Source: Vicia villosa (Eukaryota; Streptophyta; Magnoliopsida; Fabales; Fabaceae). Taken from it: DNA of 64,000 nucleotides. Under the pieces are notes generated by a model, which was not told the DNA's origin, did no database searches, and was given only the letters and a program-made list of their open reading frames with translations. The position numbers and the translations under genes are program-made. Shown piece after piece: positions 31,455-43,246 of the stretch. Every line of letters begins with the position of its first letter. The first letter of the stretch is position 1. The DNA is taken from NCBI RefSeq assembly GCF_029867415.1, contig NW_026705929.1, forward strand, positions 300,886 through 364,885, read 5' to 3'.

Positions 31455-33199
31455 AAACTAGCTTTCTTCATGCAGCTTTATCAACTGCATACAGTGGAAA
31501 AACTTGCAGCTCGGCAATATCTTGGTGATCATATCAGCAGCATTGTCTTCAGTCGAAACCTTCAGCACTTGGACTTCTCCACGCTCGATTACTCCTCTGA
31601 CGAAATGCAGCCTCACATCAATGTGCTTAGTTCGCTCATGATAGGCTGAATTCTTCGACAGGTGTATTGCACTTTGACTATCACATTTAATAGTGATACC
31701 TCGACCTTGAAGTTTCAGCTCCTTCGCAAAACCTTCAAGCCACAATGCTTCTTTCACAGCTTCAGTTAGGGCAATATACTCGCTTCAGTGGTTGATAGAG
31801 CAACAACCTTCTGAAGTGTTGCTTTCCAACTAATTGCAGTGCCAAACATAGTGAAAACATATCCAGAAATAGATTTTCTAGAATCCATACAACCTGCATA
31901 ATCAGAGTCGGCATATCCTTCTATTACAGCTTTACTATCTTCACCCAAGGCTCCACCATAACTTAGGACTCTATTCAGAGACCCATTTATGTACCTTAAA
32001 ATCCACTTCAATGCTTGCCAATGAGCCTTTCCAGGGTTCGCCATGTACCTGCTTACAAGACTTACTCCATACATCAAAGAACCAACTATATTAGCATATG
32101 GGATGTTATTCATATAGGCTCTTTCGACATCAGTACTGGGACACTGGTCAATACTCAGCTTGAATTGAGGGTTTGTTGGAGTCACAACTGGCTTCGAATT
32201 CGACATACCAAACTTTTCGAGAATCTTTTGTAGATATGCCTCTTGAGATAAGCATAACTTCAACTTCTTTCTATATCTTCGAATGTCAATTCCAAGAATC
32301 CTGGAAGCAGCTCCAAGATCCTTCATATCGAACTCCTTATTGAGTTCAGCCTTCACCTTCGTCACATCTTCAACATTGTTGCTTGCTATGAGAATATCAT
32401 CCACATAAAGCAACAAAATAACAAATGAATTACCAGGTCGAAATCTGAAGTAAACGCAGTGGTCGAACTGACTTCTAATGAAACTTATGCGTGCCATGAA
32501 CTTGTCAAATCTCCTATTCCACTGTCGAGGAGATTGTTTCAGCCCATACAAAGATCTCTTTAACTTGCACACACAATCTTCCTTCCCCTTTTCGACATAC
32601 CCTTCAGGTTGCCTCATCAGGATCGTTTCATCTAGATCACCATACAAGAACGCAGTTTTCACATCCATCTGTTCCAGTTCAAGATCGAACTGTGCCACCA
32701 TGGCAAGCAACATTCGAATGGACCTATGCTTCTCAACAGGAGAAAACACATCGTTGAAGTCGACACCTTTTTTTTGAGTGAAACCCCTTGCAACTAACCT
32801 TGCCTTGTATCTTTTCGACATCACTCCTTCAATTCCTTCCTTAACTTTGAAAATCCATTTACAGTTGATTAACCTTGCCCCAGCAAGTTTCTTGATCAGT
32901 TCCCAAGTATGATTATCATGAAGAGATTTCATCTCATCATCCATGGCTTTCAGCCATTCAGTCTTATTTCGACTCCTCATAACTTCCTTGTAGTCTCTAG
33001 GTTCTTCGTCTAGAACCTCACTTGCAGAGATTAAGGCATAAGCTATAAGATCTTCATACCCAAGTCTCTGAGGTGCCTTGATGACTCTTCTCGACCTATC
33101 TCTTGACAATAGGTAGTCATCGTCAGTTTCCTCAACTTCCTCAGCATCTTCTGCTTCTTCTTTGACTTCATCAGGGATATGCAATTCAGCATCGACATG
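31455..33199 (-). pseudogene. Copia reverse transcriptase and RNase H, one frameshift
   Basis: From 33199 the frame runs through an acidic linker (VKEEAEDAEEVEETDDDY), then the RT: WKWIFKVK-like fingers, FSPVEKHRSIRMLLA, LEQMDVKTAFLYGDL, SLYGLKQSPRQWNRRF and the catalytic LLLYVDDILIAS. RNase H follows with YADSDYAGCMDSRKS. Near 31783, after LSTTEA, a one-base deletion shifts the frame; the tail continues separately at 31757-31458 (CDSQSAIHLSKN, ERTKHIDVRLHFVR). The catalytic residues are otherwise retained, so this is a lightly damaged copy, broken mainly by the SIRE insertion at its N-terminal side. Confidence 0.92.
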
Positions 33200-34742
33200 T
33201 GTTAGACGCTGGCCTTAGGATCTAGAGGGGGGGTGAATAGATCGTACACAGTTTTACGGAGTTAAACGACTTTTTAGCGGAAGTGATTCTGAATCGTCTC
33301 GCGTCTATTCCGAACCACTATCGAAACGATTGTATATGTGTTTAAAACCAGTCGAAGACTTGAGATAAGTGATAAGAGTATATGTTGCAGAATCAAAGCG
33401 TTGCTCTTATTGAAAATCAGATTAACTTCTTGTATGATGGACAATGTTTGCAATGCAGTAAGAGTGATAGAAACAAATATACAAACACTTGGTGATAATG
33501 ATCAAATTGATGGTGATTCAATATGTGATGGATTGTGATGTTTATATAGGTTCTTAATTCACAATCTTAACACTTGAATCGTTGATCAATTTGCTATTAT
33601 AACCAAATACGAACAAAATGTAAATGAAAAAGTAGAAGCGACAAGAACACGATATTTGTTTAGGCAGTTCGTCGATCGTCCTCGCTACGACTACGTCTGC
33701 CCCCAATTCCAAATTGAAATTGGGTAATCTTTCATTAATGTTGAAAGAAGTATATACAAAGAAGATAACAAAGCGATAAACGATAAACCAATTATGTCGA
33801 TCCTTTGAATCTTCTTCCCCCTTAATCTTGAGCAAGATCAAGGTTATCCAAGAGCTTCACTTTGATTCCCTTTTGCAGTGTCTTGATTCCTTGAACTCCC
33901 CGTTCCTCAATCGTTACACTCAGCCGAATCCTCAATGAACGCCTCTTGATAAAAACCCCCAAGAACCACCCGTCGTGGAGGACAAAACCCGCAGATTTTA
34001 TTCACCAGCAAACCCCACAAACCTTCACCCACTAGGAATCTTCAATTCCGTTCCATGGACGTTATCGAACTCATCACTAACCCGCAACGCAAGAATGATT
34101 ATGTGTAATTGTGTTGGAGATGATGAAGAACGAAGATGAGAAGCGTTTGTGTATCTTTCAGTCGTTGGTGTTGCTTTGAATAATGAACCTTGGACAATAT
34201 ATATGATAGCTTGACAGTTGGAGATGAGAGAAACAAATTTTTTGGCATTCTTGATCAGTTAGGTCGACCTCTTGTAGAGCTTAGGTCGACCTAGCAGTGC
34301 TTGCAGAATTTTGCTCCCAGTTAGGTCGACCTGTTTAAGGAGTAGGTCGACCAGAATCCTCTTCAAATGCATTCTGGGGACATTTTCTCAGATTAGGTCG
34401 ACCTAGTTGTTGTGTAGGTCGACCTAGCAGACTGGTATGTAAATTTCATCAATTTAGGTCGACCTAGATGATGTGTGAGTCGACCTAGCAGAAGTATATG
34501 GATTTTTCTCCATTTTAGGTCAACCTAGGTTGACAGTAGGTCGACCTAACTGCTGCTTTTCTGCATTCTTCTTGTTTTGCTTGTGTTGAATCAACCTATA
34601 AGCATAATAGGTCGACCTGTTCTGACATGAGTGATCAATGCTTGCTTTTCTTTGAGTTTTCTGCTTCCACCTTGTTGCTTGTATTCTTATTGAGTTTGCC
34701 ATGAATCAAAAACATCTTTGTGATTGTAATCTTGTATTCACA
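33200..34742 (-). repeat. 3' LTR of the SIRE/Maximus-type element
   Basis: On the minus strand starts TGTGAATACAAG (34742) after AAAAAGGGGGAGTA and ends GCGTCTAACA (33200); 1543 bp. The promoter-proximal U3 side carries the GGTCGACC array (34259-34617). Confidence 0.85.
34259..34620. repeat. Six pairs of TAGGTCGACCTA palindromes at two-turn spacing
   Basis: The 8-bp core GGTCGACC (or a one- or two-base variant) starts at 34262/34284, 34324/34345, 34396/34417, 34457/34478, 34518/34539 and 34589/34610. Within-pair spacing is 22, 21, 21, 21, 21 and 21 bp. Pair-to-pair steps are 62, 72, 61, 61 and 71 bp, so they differ by about one helical turn. Nine of the twelve cores are intact. Confidence 0.93.
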
Positions 34743-34757
34743 TACTCCCCCTTTTTG
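34743..34757 (-). other. Polypurine tract of the SIRE-type element
   Basis: On the minus strand CAAAAAGGGGGAGTA lies next to the LTR start TGTGAATAC. Confidence 0.8.
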
Positions 34758-35200
34758 ATGATGGCAAACCAGTAGTCGAGGCTTTGGTAGTAAGAGATAA
34801 AGACTCAACAAAGCTCCCCCGTACATTCAGCATCTATTTCTCAACAAGGCAATCTCTCAACAAAGCTCCCCCGTACACTCAGCATCTATCTCCCCCTTTG
34901 TCAACATCAAAAAGAGATACAATGAAAATAGAAGAGTATCGAGAGAAACATAGATAAAATACTAGCATTCATAAAAAAGGTAGCCAGTGATAGCATGAGG
35001 GTCAAATGAGCAAGAGCGATATGTGTATGAAGTCACTATAAGCATGTTAATTGATAGCATATTATAGTATCAATAATATTTTTGGAAGTGAACAACAATA
35101 ACGTTACCGCTTTCTCAACTTTAATGGCAGCATCAATGTGGAATGACGCCTAGCTAGATGATGAACTACCTTTACGCTAAGAAAAATGTTAGCAAAAGAG

Positions 35201-35236
<36 letters not shown>

Positions 35237-35268
35237 AAAGGAATAATATTAAGAGAGAACAAACGTAA
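34758..35268 (-). other. SIRE 3' UTR with a TA microsatellite
   Basis: No reading frame of note. Contains a near-duplicate CAACAAAGCTCCCCCGTACA word at about 34806 and 34858, and a TA run at 35203-35232. Confidence 0.6.
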
Positions 35269-38200
35269 TTAGCCCAAGTTAGAGATATCGAGTATCCTTA
35301 ATTCCCTACGAATGTTGAAGTATTGCTCCGTTGCTAGAGGTTTGGTGAAGATGTCAGCTAGTTGCTTCTTGCTTTCTACATGTTCAAATGTAACGTCTCC
35401 TTTCTCTACATGATCTCGTAGAAAGTGATGTCTTATTTCAATATGCTTGGTACGTGAGTGTAAGACAGGATTTTTACTCAAGTTTATGGCACTTGTGTTA
35501 TCGCACATGATAGGTATGCGATCAAGCTTAATACCAAAGTCAAGAAGTTGTTGCTTGAGCCATAATATTTGTGCACAGCAGCTTCCAGCAGCTACATATT
35601 CTGCCTCAGCAGTAGATAATGCAACCGATACTTGTTTCTTGCTATGCCAACTTATCAATGAATTTGAGAATAGATGACACGTTCCACTGGTGCTTTTTCT
35701 ATCGGATTTGCAGCCAGCAAAATCTGAATCGGAGAATCCTACCAAATGACACTCATTTCCCTTTGGATACCATAGGCCATATGTAGTAGTTCCACGTAAG
35801 TATCGCAGAATTCTTTTGACAGCTTTCAAGTGAGATTCTTTTGGACAAGATTGATATCTTGCACACATACACACACTAAACATGATGTCTGATCTTGAGG
35901 CAGTAAGATACAATAGTGAACCTATCATACCTCGGTATAATTTCACGTCAACCTCTTTACCTTTCTCATCTTTGTCTAGATTAGTATTTGTTGCCATAGG
36001 TGTGTCAATTTCTTTTGCTTCACTCATTCCGAATCTTTTGAGCAGCTCCGTACAGTATTTAGTTTGATTCACAAACGTTCCATGACTGAGTTGCTTGATT
36101 TGTAGGCCAAGGAAGAAATTTAGCTCACCCATGAGACTCATCTCAAATTCACTCTGCATAAGCTTAGAAAAATCTTTGACAAGTTTTGCATTAGTCGACC
36201 CAAATATAATGTCATCTACATAAATTTGGACTAAGAGAATATCTTTATCTTTTCTTTTAATAAAGAGAGTAGTGTCAACTTTACCCCTAGAGTACCCTTG
36301 ACTAAGGAGAAATTTGCTAAAACGTTCGTACCAAGCCCGAGGGGCTTGTTTAAGACCGTATAGAGCACGTTTCAGCTTATAGACATGAGTTGGATACATG
36401 TAATTCTCAAAGCCGGGTGGCTGAGCAACATAGACTTCTTCATTTATATAGCCATTTAGAAAGGCACTTTTAACATCCATTTGGAATAGTTTGAAGTCTT
36501 TAGAACAAGCATAAGCAAGTAAGAGACGAATAGCTTCGAGACGTGCTACAGGAGCGTATGTCTCTTCATAATCAATACCTTCCTCTTGATTATAACCTTG
36601 GGCAACTAATCTATCTTTGTTTCTAGTAATAACGCCGTTTTCATCAAGTTTGTTACGAAAAACCCATCTAGTGCCTATTACTTGATGATCTCCCGGATGA
36701 GGGACTAAGTCCCAAACATCATTCCGTTTAAATTGGTTTAATTCTTCTTGCATGGCCATTAGCCAATGCTCATCAAGTAATGCATCCTTAGCGTTTTTCG
36801 GCTCAACTTGTGAAACAAAAGCAAAATGATGACAGAAGTTACTTATCTTTGAGCGTGTTGTAACCCCCCTTGAGATGTCTCCTATTATATTGTCAATTGG
36901 ATGGTCTTTCACATTTGTCCAGGCCTTGGGAAGTTCTTCATTGTTTGTGATGCTTTCTTTTTCATTTTCATTGTGAGACTCGTCTTTCTCTCTCTCAGCA
37001 TCTTTCTTTACAATACTTTCATTCTCGTCTTCCTTATCCTTGACAATGTCTTCAGTGGACGGACCTGCACCATTAAATGAAAGACCTTTCTCGACATATT
37101 TTGCATAAGATTCATCAAAAGACACGTGTACTGACTCTTCTACTATAAGTAATCTCTTATTATATATCCGATATGCTTTACTAGTTTGTGAGTAACCAAG
37201 GAATATGCCCTCATCAGCTTTAGCATCGAATTTACCAAGATTATCCTTACCATTGTTCAAAACAAAACACTTGCAACCGAATACATGGAGATGAGATACA
37301 TTTGGTTTTCTACCTTTTAGTAATTCATAGGGAGTTTTGTTCAGTATAAGACGTATTATTATCCTATTCAAAACATAACATGATGTACTAATCGCGTCAG
37401 CCCAGAAATACTTTGGTAGATTACCCTCATTCAGCATTGTTCTTGCCAGCTCCTCTAGAACCCGATTTTTACGTTCAACTACTCCATTTTGTTGAGGTGT
37501 TCTAGGAGCTGAAAAGTTATGCTCAATTCCATGTTTATCACAGTATTTTTCAAAAAGAATGTTTTCAAACTCTCCACCGTGATCACTTCGAATTGCAACT
37601 ATTTTGTTGTTCATTTTGTTTTGACATAATCTTGCAAATTGTGTGAAAGCTGGAAAAGTTTGATCCTTACTAGGTAAAAAGATTGTCCAACAAAATCTCG
37701 AGTAATCATCGACAATGACAAAACCATAGGTGTTTCCACCTATGCTTTTAGTCCTTGAAGGGCCAAAGAGATCCATGTGAAGTAGTTCAAGAGGGCGTGA
37801 TGTTGAAACCACGTTCTTTGATTTAAAAGAGATTTTTGTTTGCTTTCCCTTTTGACAAGCATCACATAAATGATCTTTTGAAAACTTTATTTTAGGTAAG
37901 CCGATTACTAAATCTTTTGAGACAACTTTATTAAGTAAGTCAAAATTTATGTGGGCGAGACGTCTATGCCAAAGCCATGAGTCTTCGCTCAGAGCAACTA
38001 GACACTTGGTACTAGACTTAGATACCTCATCCATGTTTAGCATGTATATGTTGTTTACTCTTAAGCCCTTAAACATAATGTCTCTTTTCTTAGTATGTTC
38101 TATTGTGCAGCCAGAATTTGTAAACATTACTTTAAAATCTTTGTCACACAATTGACTTATACTTAAAAGATTATGTTTAAGACCTTCTACTAGCAGCACA

Positions 38201-38297
38201 TCAGTTATAGTAGTGGTAGAAGGGTTACCTACACTTCCTTTACCAAGTATGGCTCCCCGATTGTTATCTCCATAGGTGACATACCCCTTTTTCTTTG
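35269..38297 (-). pseudogene. SIRE/Maximus polyprotein, N-terminally cut: protease end, integrase, RT, RNase H
   Basis: A continuous frame of about 1009 codons from 38297 to the stop at 35269. In order: end of the protease (GYVTYGDNNRGAILGKG, the active-site part is cut off), the GAG-pre-integrase zinc region (WHRRLAHINFDLL ... CDACQKGK), integrase core with catalytic HMDLFGP, AIRSDHGGEF and NGVVERKNR, RT with FQMDVKSAFLNG, YGLKQAPRAWYERF and QIYVDDIIFGS, and RNase H with FSDSDFAGCKSDRKSTSG and STAEAEYVAAGSCC. The sequence is typical of SIRE/Maximus. No stop or shift is visible, so the only lesion is the Ogre A insertion at 38298. An apparent start at 38310 lies in Ogre DNA and is not real. 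Confidence 0.93.
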
Positions 38298-39950
38298 TGT
38301 CATACCCCAATTTTTGACCTAAGATACCACCTCATATCATTTGCACATGCATCATTTGCATCTCTAACAAATTGCATAGCTTGTGTTTGTTACTTGTGAC
38401 TCAGCAGGATTTAATCAGGAAATCACTCATCAGTACAAGCAACAATCAACTAGGGTTTTGTTCTCCCTTCATCTCAAAAGAACCATCTTCATCAACAATC
38501 AACATTTGGTCCTAAGAGATTCACTTCAACAAGCTCAGGGACTTTGAATCAACCAAATTAGGGTTTTGACTGAAGACAGCATACTCTTGACTTTTGCTCA
38601 GGGTTTGACCTAATGACTTGGGACATGACCTCAAGGCCCCAAGTGAATCATTTTGACCTAATCCATTGGCTCAGAACATCTCCTATACAAAGATTGATCA
38701 GACAAATCCTCAGATCAGGGTTTTTGAACTATCAGGGACTGAAATCAGGGATCACATTTGGGAAACCCTAAAAATCCCCAGGAAGTCAATAAAAGGTTTC
38801 AATCATCTTCAAATAATCCCTATGACAATATACAATGGAAATTGTATCTCAATTCAAGACCTACAGTCATCAATTTCATCTGGTCGACAATTAGGGTTTT
38901 TGACCTGATTCACTGAACAACTGACTTTTTAATCGGAACATGATGCCATAATTTAAACCATGGCTCAAGGTCCTCCAAAAACTCAATTTTCTTCATTCAA
39001 TCACTCATTCTTTGCAAGATAAATTCATGTTCAGGGATGTTTTCAAATAAAGTGCGCCATTTCCATTTGTGTGATTCAAGAGTTTTGATTGGAATCTATT
39101 TCAAGATTTTGGCCTATGGATTCATCATGGTGAAGAAAATTGTTTCTTATGGATTATTTGAAAGATGATACAAGTTTGAAACAATTCATGAAAATTGCAA
39201 GAAATATCTTTTAGTCCATTTGTTGAAAGATTATTTCAAGTATGGTTTATAACCATAAATTCAAGAATTAAAAGTCCATTGGTGCAAGAACATTCTTCAA
39301 AGGATCATTCAAAGGAATTTAAGAATTGATTCAAGACATAGAAATTGCATTCAAATTCATTCAAGAAATATTCATGTTTCATACATTTCCATTCAAGGAT
39401 TCTAAGAGAAATTCAAACATTACAAGTGAAGTTCTTTTACATGAACAAAGTTCTAAATTTCAAATGCATTACAAGTGGACTTTATCCAAAATTCAAGAAT
39501 TACAAAATTCCATTCATTATTCAAGAATACAAAGTTTCATTCATACAAAGTTGGAATTACAAGAAAAAAGAAAAATAAAACTTCAAAGACATTCTTGAAT
39601 TCTTCAATCTTCAAAGTCTTCATTCTTCAAGTTCAAGATTCTTCATTCTTTCTTCAAGAGTTCTCATGTGACATGAAAAAGAAAACAAAAGAGGGGTGAA
39701 ATTAGCAAAAGTCAAAGAATGCCAAAGAGAGATTTTTATGTCATAAAATTCTACAACTTAGAGATATCATAAAATGACATAAAAATTTACCCACATGGCT
39801 TATTTGTCACAAGGATAATGACATAAGGAATATATTCTTATTCTTATTCTTACAATGATGAAGAATATTCTTATTCTTATTCTCATGCTTGCAATGACCA
39901 TAACCTTCCAACAAAGCTTCTTAATTCCTAACATATCCCTAAGTTTTTCC

Positions 39951-39958
39951 TATAAATA
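39951..39958 (+). promoter_or_regulatory. TATA box of the Ogre A LTR
   Basis: TATAAATA 1.65 kb into the LTR, matched in inverted orientation in Ogre B at 46666-46659. Confidence 0.7.
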
Positions 39959-42154
39959 GAAGTGTTATCTTCATTGCAAATCACACAAAAAAAGCAACTT
40001 AAGTTCTTGCTTTCTCTCTTTTCATAATTTTCAAAAAAAGTTCCATAGTTACAAAGGAGGGGAGAAGGCAGCCAATGTTCTGTAACTTCTAAGTTACAAA
40101 ATACAAAAGAAGGAGGAAGAGGGAAGGCCTTCATACCTTGCTTTCTAGCAGCCTTCAACGATGGCTCCCATCTTCGAGCCTCCATAGATGAATCTTCAAC
40201 ATCTTCGCCGCAGGTAAGCCTCTTTTCTTTCACTCTCCATATTTCCATTAACCATTGATTGTACCTGCAGCAGTTCAAAATTCAGCAACAACAACAGTTG
40301 CGATAGCATCACAACAACAATTCAGAATCAATCTCAGCAACATCAACAGTTCACCACGGTTCTGAATCGTTCAAACAAAAGCAAAATTCAGCTTATAATC
40401 AATAGCAGTCCTGAGTCATGATTCAGAACAACATCAAAACAATTAAGAATCGGTTCAGGTTCACACCAACTTTGAACACAAATTCAAAGCAGTAGCAGCG
40501 ACATGTTCAAAGGTTCAAAACGCAGCAATCACAGTCAATTCCAGAAGCTCAGAGAATCGATACATACCTCAGCACATAAATCCGGCAAAAACCTCCTTGC
40601 CGCAGGTAAGTCGATTTCATCTTCACTCTCAATGTTGAATTCAATTGCTGCTATGAATATCATTCTGGTGTGTTGTCTGAAACCGAAAATAGGGAAACAT
40701 GAGTTTGTTGCTATACTGTAACATAAGGAAAAATTGAATAGCAAGAAATTTATTTGTGTTACCTCAAGCCATAAGCTTCCTTGCTGGTTAACTGAGAGAG
40801 AAAAACGAGTGAGAGGGAGAAGCTTTTGCTGTTGTTGTTTTTTTCGTTTCAACGAGAGAGTGAATCCGCGAGAAAGATGAGGATGAAAACGAAAAAATCC
40901 GCCATGGTTGAACCTCAGTAAACACCATTGGTTGTTCACCGTGAGAAGAGTGAAATCGAGTTGATGTTGTTGTTGTTCACCGCGAGTGATTAAGAGAAGT
41001 TGTTGTTGTTATTTTTCAAACGAGAGAGAACAGAGAGACGATGAGAAATCGCGAGCAGAGAGAGCTTTGGTTTTTTTGTTTTTGTTCCTCCTTTGTTTTT
41101 GTTCGTGAACGATGAAGAGAGGGGGGGGGGCAATTTGGCCTCTTTGTTTCGTTTTCTAGGGTTTTCTCAACCCAGGTGTGTAGTAACATGGGCGGATCCG
41201 GGTCACACTGACCCGACCCGGTCCGGCCCAGTTCTTTTTTTTTTTATTTATTTTTATTTCAGCTCTCTGCAATTGGGCTGCACCCTCCATCTGAATTGCA
41301 CCCCCCTCAAGCCCAATTGTTAAGTTCTTTTAAACTAATTTTCTTTTAGTTTTCTTTTGAAAATTGTTTTCATAAAAAGACTTAATATTTTAATTAAATA
41401 TAGGATATAGTTTATTTTTTCTAATCCTTATTGAAAAAACTCCAAAAAATATTTTAGATGCATATTTGATTTTATGTTTTCTAATTATTTTCTTTTTCCA
41501 TGAAAAAACACAAAAAAATATCTTTTCTTAGATTAATTTTGTTTGAATTTGATATTCTCATATAATTTTGTGTAGTTAATCATGTAAATTTTATTTGATT
41601 ACTGTTACACATATCATTTGAATTTTCTCACTTCATCCGAGACTTCGAGATTATTTCTCTGTTGTTCTCTGGCTTTGTCTGTTTGTTTGGTCTTCCATTT
41701 GCTGTAGAAATCTATAAACAATTACTGGATGGTCATGGAATATTGAAAGCTGTGAGCTCATCCGATGTTCTATTCTGCTGGTGTGGATGCTTAACATCTG
41801 TTGGGATCCCAATTTATTCCAAGCACATCACTTGAGGATCACGGTAACACCGCAAACTCAGAAATCCAATTTTCTCATTCTTCGAGGTAAGCCTAAAATT
41901 CAATCAACTGTTTTCACAACAGTAATCAGTTCACTTTCAAATCATCCATTGTTTTTCAAAACAGTGGGGCCTCTCGAATATTAGAGAGTGTAAGTCCCGC
42001 TCCTTTTTCTTTTTTTTTACAGTTTTTCTTCAAACAGAATAAACTTTTCAAAATAACAAACTTTCAAACAGTTTTTCAAACGACGCGTCTGTAAATGAAC
42101 AATCAACCATGTTTTGTAAATAAAACACGGGCCTCCACGTAGGTATAAGTCCCA

Positions 42155-42270
42155 AGCCCTTTTGTACATACCCATTCCTGCACATGAAATTGGGTATTTC
42201 ATCGTACACACCGTTTTGTACATACCCATTCCTGCACATGAAATTGGGTATTTCATTGTACACACCGTTT
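42155..42270 (+). repeat. 54-bp tandem duplication in the Ogre A LTR
   Basis: Two copies of a unit containing TGTACATACCCATTCCTGC and GAAATTGGGTATTTCAT. Ogre B has a single copy at the equivalent place (about 44000-44060 and 62512-62570). Confidence 0.9.
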
Positions 42271-42544
42271 TGTACATACCTCGATCAGTTTGATTTTTAA
42301 ATAACAAACCAAAAATGAAGGTTTCTTTAAATCTTCCCAAAAATACCATGGGCCTCCTGTCGCGGGGAAAAATCGTTGTCTTTTTTCGGGATGAGACACC
42401 TGATGCCTTCTTTGGGCTCGAGTGCTCAAAAAATGATTTTTCTTTTGTACGGACCAAACTTTTTATTGTTTCCAAAAGAGGAAAAGGAAAAAAGTTGCAA
42501 TAACCTAAAAGTGGGGGAGAGATCTTTGGGTAAGAGGGTTGGTT

Positions 42545-42576
42545 ATACGAAGGGAAGGTATTAGCACCCAACGTAT
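42545..42576 (-). other. Conserved U5 stem-loop, Ogre B 3' LTR
   Basis: In sense orientation ATACGTTGGG pairs with CCCTTCGTAT (8 of 10 bp, two T-T mismatches) around TGCTAATACCTT. Identical to 61047-61078 in the 5' LTR. Confidence 0.75.
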
Positions 42577-43044
42577 CTATAGTACTCTATAGGTTTCTTT
42601 GTTTTGTTTTTCATTCCATATTATTGAGAGGTTCTTTGTGAAATAGGTGGGACCTAAGGTGTTTGTTTGATTATGCTCGCAAAGATCATCGCGATCCTCT
42701 GCATACATATCCCCTAGAGGGAATCAGAGCATCTGTAGCTCGGGGTCTACGGGTGCTAAGGTTTGAGTGGTTTTTTTGTTTTGTTTTGTTTTGTTTTGCT
42801 CGCCAAGGATCGACCTTGTGCCTACGTATTCTCAAAGGGATGTTGAGAAAGTCAGAGCAATCGTAGTTCCCACTTATGCTAGTGGAAGCAAAGGATAAGA
42901 GACAAATGTCATCTAAATGTTCGATGTATCTAATCTATATCATCACATACATCTGTTTGATTTTGTTTGAAAATCTTTTCATTATAAGCCCGGGGCCATG
43001 CCACTTAGGGTGCTTAGAATGATAAAGATGTTTTTGTTGTTTAA

Positions 43045-43246
43045 CCAGCCTTGTGGCAAAATCTTTCAATGAAGTCAGCTTTGTGACAAAAAGTTTTGAT
43101 TAATCAGCCAGCCTCGTGGCAAAAGTTTCAATGAAGTCAGCCTTGTGACAAAAACTTTGATTAATCAGCCAGTATGGTGGCAAAACTGTTTGATTGATTA
43201 GCCAGCCTTGTGGCAAAAAAGTTTGATTGATTAGCCAGCCTTGTGG
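43045..43246. repeat. Hairpin repeats GYCA-GCYTTG-TGRC in the Ogre B LTR
   Basis: Seven short hairpins about 30-37 bp apart: ACCA/TGGC, GTCA/TGAC, GCCA/TGGC, GTCA/TGAC, GCCA/TGGC and two more GCCA/TGGC, all with a six-base loop, mostly GCCTTG. Stems switch between C-G and T-A at the second pair. The 5' LTR has the same block at about 61550-61760. Confidence 0.8.

Larger units (their letters stand above)
30973..33199 (-). mobile_element. 3' part of a Tork-like Ty1/copia element
   Basis: In sense order: RT-RNase H coding sequence (33199 down to about 31455), polypurine tract and 442-bp 3' LTR. The upstream gag, protease and integrase are missing because a SIRE element inserted at 33199/33200 in the acidic linker between integrase and RT; the rest should lie beyond the nested insertions, outside the window. 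Lineage is inferred from the RT sequence and the tract. Confidence 0.8.
33200..38297 (-). mobile_element. SIRE/Maximus-type Ty1/copia element, 3' part
   Basis: In sense order: polyprotein from the protease on (38297 to 35269), a 3' UTR of about 0.5 kb, polypurine tract, and 3' LTR (34742-33200). It is inserted into the Tork-like element; ACATG at 33195-33199 is the likely target duplication. The 5' portion is displaced by Ogre A at 38298 and is not in the window. No env-like frame is present between pol and LTR. Confidence 0.85.
38298..42357 (+). repeat. Ogre A LTR fragment (5' 4.06 kb), interrupted by Ogre B
   Basis: Starts TGTCATACCCC after CTTTG (probable target duplication, 38293-38297) and follows, in inverted orientation, the Ogre B LTR from 48265 to 43926. 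It stops at GGGCCTCC, where Ogre B begins at 42358. The missing 3' part of this LTR should continue beyond the right end of Ogre B. It has a TATA box at 39951 and a 54-bp tandem duplication (about 42155-42270) that the Ogre B LTRs lack. Short reading frames in it have no recognisable product. Confidence 0.92.

Noticed and set aside
38298..38310. Translation start of the SIRE polyprotein at 38310
   Set aside because: These bases belong to the Ogre A LTR; the frame merely runs through the junction.
39326..39699. Overlapping frames in the Ogre A LTR (39326-39699) as genes
   Set aside because: Built from repeated TTCAAG/ATTCAT words; composition bias explains them.
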